Origin: Pseudomonas graminis | GTDB lineage: Bacteria > Pseudomonadota > Gammaproteobacteria > Pseudomonadales > Pseudomonadaceae | Length of the DNA: 64,000 nt | Assembly: GCF_004364335.1 (NCBI RefSeq) | Contig: NZ_SOCR01000017.1 | Span: forward strand, 1 to 64,000 | Direction: 5' to 3' | Shown here: positions 62,894 through 64,000 of the stretch, one piece after another | Layout: each line of letters starts with the position of its first letter | Position numbering within the stretch: position 1 is the stretch's first letter | Position numbers and translations under genes: made by a program | The notes under the pieces: generated by a model | What the model was told of the DNA's origin: nothing | Database searches by the model: none | Seen by the model: only the letters and a program-made list of their open reading frames with translations

Positions 62894-63238
62894 TCAGTTG
62901 CTGCGGCGTTCGGTATCGCCGGAAGGCCGAGCGGGTTGTTGCCGTGTTGGATAACCGTTGCCGATGCCACCGTTTTCAAGGGTGGGCGGACGAGGTTGGG
63001 AGGGCCCCAGATTAGGGCCACCGACACGCGGCGCGATGGACTCGGTGCCCTGACGGCTGTTGGGATTGGCGCGGCGAACGGCGCCGTTGTCGGGGACATT
63101 GATTGAGCGACTCGGGTAGCCGGCGGCCGCCAGAAGCGGCAGCGAGTGCGCGGTGTGATCATCGGCCTGTGCCAAGCCGGCCGACAGGAGACCGCCGAGC
63201 AAGACGACGGCGAGGCGTCGCGGGAAACTGTTCATCAT
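62894..63238 (-). CDS. Small secreted protein, unknown function
   Basis: A 114-residue protein with a signal peptide (cleavage near AQADDH) and a Pro, Asn and Arg-rich, low-complexity mature part (GGPNLGPSQPRPPTLENGG). It lies 41 bases upstream of the sugar dehydrogenase on the same strand and may share its transcript. Confidence 0.65.
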   Translation of the reverse strand: MMNSFPRRLAVVLLGGLLSAGLAQADDHTAHSLPLLAAAGYPSRSINVPDNGAVRRANPNSRQGTESIAPRVGGPNLGPSQPRPPTLENGGIGNGYPTRQQPARPSGDTERRSN

Positions 63239-63419
63239 TTACCTTCTGTGGGATGGGTAACGATTCCGGTCTTTGATGGCGATCGAGCCCGTAGGTTCGC
63301 GCTGTCACGGTGGATGAGCAACGTGTAGGACCTTTCGCTTTGTAACAAGAGTAGTCGGCGGGCCTGTCGAACAGACGCCCTGGACGGGCGACGCAATGGT
63401 GTGGGTTCACGCAATCCCC

Positions 63420-63508
63420 TGTAGGAGCGCGCTTGCCCGCGAAGGCGTTGGGTCAGATTGCATCTTCGTCACAGACACACTGCGTTCGCGGGCAAGCGCG
63501 CTCCTACA
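63420..63508. repeat. REP pair, GCGCTTGCCCGCG type
   Basis: GAGCGCGCTTGCCCGCG faces its inverse across about 45 bases. The rest of 63239-63671 contains no supported gene. Confidence 0.87.
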
Positions 63509-63671
63509 AATGCGTGGCGCGGCGACATGCAGAGGCAGGACTGAGCAATTTGTCGCCTGCTGCACAATTCTTCCAGACCTGCCGTAAGCTGCGCGATAAC
63601 CTGACTGCACCGACTGCCAACCCGCGCCGTCCAAGACTTGCCACCCGCACAGCCCAATCAACGAGGCCGCG

Positions 63672-64000
63672 ATGTCCGACCGCAACTGGATCGAGCTCAA
63701 GCAGGACGCCACGTCCGGCATCGAGACAGTGCGCGCGCATTTCGAGGGCCATGCCTACGATCCGCACTGGCACGACAGCTATCTGGTGGGCATCACCGAA
63801 CAGGGTCTGCAGCAATTCAACTGCCGTCGACAGCAGCACAACAGCACGCCGGGCAAGGTGTTCCTGCTTGAGCCGGGCGACATCCACGACGGCACTGCCC
63901 CGGAAGCGGGTGGCTTTACCTACCGCACCTTGTACCTGGACCCGCGCTGGCTGGACCGGGAATTGCGCGCGCAGTTTGAAGAAGCGCCGGACAACGCCCA
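63672..64000 (+). CDS. AraC-family regulator, N-terminal part (runs off the window)
   Basis: Starts MSDRNWIELKQDATSGIETV and shows the cupin-type AraC ligand domain: HAYDPHWHDSYLVGITEQGLQQF, GKVFLLEPGDIHDG, YRTLYLDPRWL. The helix-turn-helix is beyond the end. Such short-range AraC proteins often sit beside LysE exporters. Confidence 0.85.
   Translation, partial: MSDRNWIELKQDATSGIETVRAHFEGHAYDPHWHDSYLVGITEQGLQQFNCRRQQHNSTPGKVFLLEPGDIHDGTAPEAGGFTYRTLYLDPRWLDRELRAQFEEAPDNA

Overview
The window looks like a chromosomal segment of a Pseudomonas of the fluorescens/syringae lineage. The reasons are high GC, a conserved core order (phoPQ, a PcpS-type phosphopantetheinyl transferase, a two-component pair, then nrdA and nrdB, in the order I know from P. 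aeruginosa), DctA, TtcA and SprT, and dozens of REP palindromes of at least six sequence families. No rRNA, tRNA or CRISPR array was seen.

Layout. 1-97 is the end of an IS256-like element. 268-2661 holds a LysR regulator with a divergent secreted GlcG/HbpS-like protein and an acetyltransferase. 2706-5177 is housekeeping (TlpA-like lipoprotein, ArsC, WrbA, a divergent Tag-like protein). 5268-18436 is a large hydroxyproline catabolism cluster: an FCD-type GntR regulator, 4-hydroxyproline 2-epimerase, a three-subunit D-hydroxyproline dehydrogenase, a PAS-AraC regulator, an amino-acid ABC importer (binding protein, two permeases, ATPase), a fused aconitase-X dehydratase, a second proline-racemase-superfamily enzyme with a Ser/Cys active site, and a DapA-family deaminase. 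Three copies of a TCGTATAC-type site lie before the regulator, the importer and the deaminase and probably tie the cluster together.

18609-32003 holds ttcA, a Yip1 protein, sprT, a CoA-transferase, dctA (with a clear sigma-54 promoter), phoQ/phoP, an exact 132-bp tandem array of REP pairs, pcpS, a FhuF-like reductase and an RstAB-like system. 32004-38564 is the ribonucleotide reductase region. nrdA has a long leader with a DnaA box and possible NrdR sites. A YhfG/Fic toxin-antitoxin pair sits between nrdA and nrdB, and a 33-codon leader ORF precedes nrdB.

38595-42522 is accessory: a RAYT transposase broken by one stop codon between its own inverted palindromes, an HNH nuclease, a secreted Cys-rich peptide, a membrane-anchored Mrr-like nuclease and a probable small RNA. 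42496-49856 is a metabolic cluster of uncertain substrate (SHMT-like enzyme, GntR regulator, serine-glyoxylate aminotransferase, MFS carrier, 2-keto-4-pentenoate hydratase-like enzyme, malic enzyme). Three copies of an ATTTTGAATTCAAAAT-type operator link it. 49976-50452 is a second tandem REP array, of 138-bp units. 50575-64000 holds secreted proteins of unknown function, a LysE exporter, a MASE2-GGDEF cyclase, a LuxR-type regulator, an MHS-family transporter, a TonB siderophore receptor, a HipBA module with a large inverted-repeat control region, a PQQ-type sugar dehydrogenase and the start of an AraC regulator.
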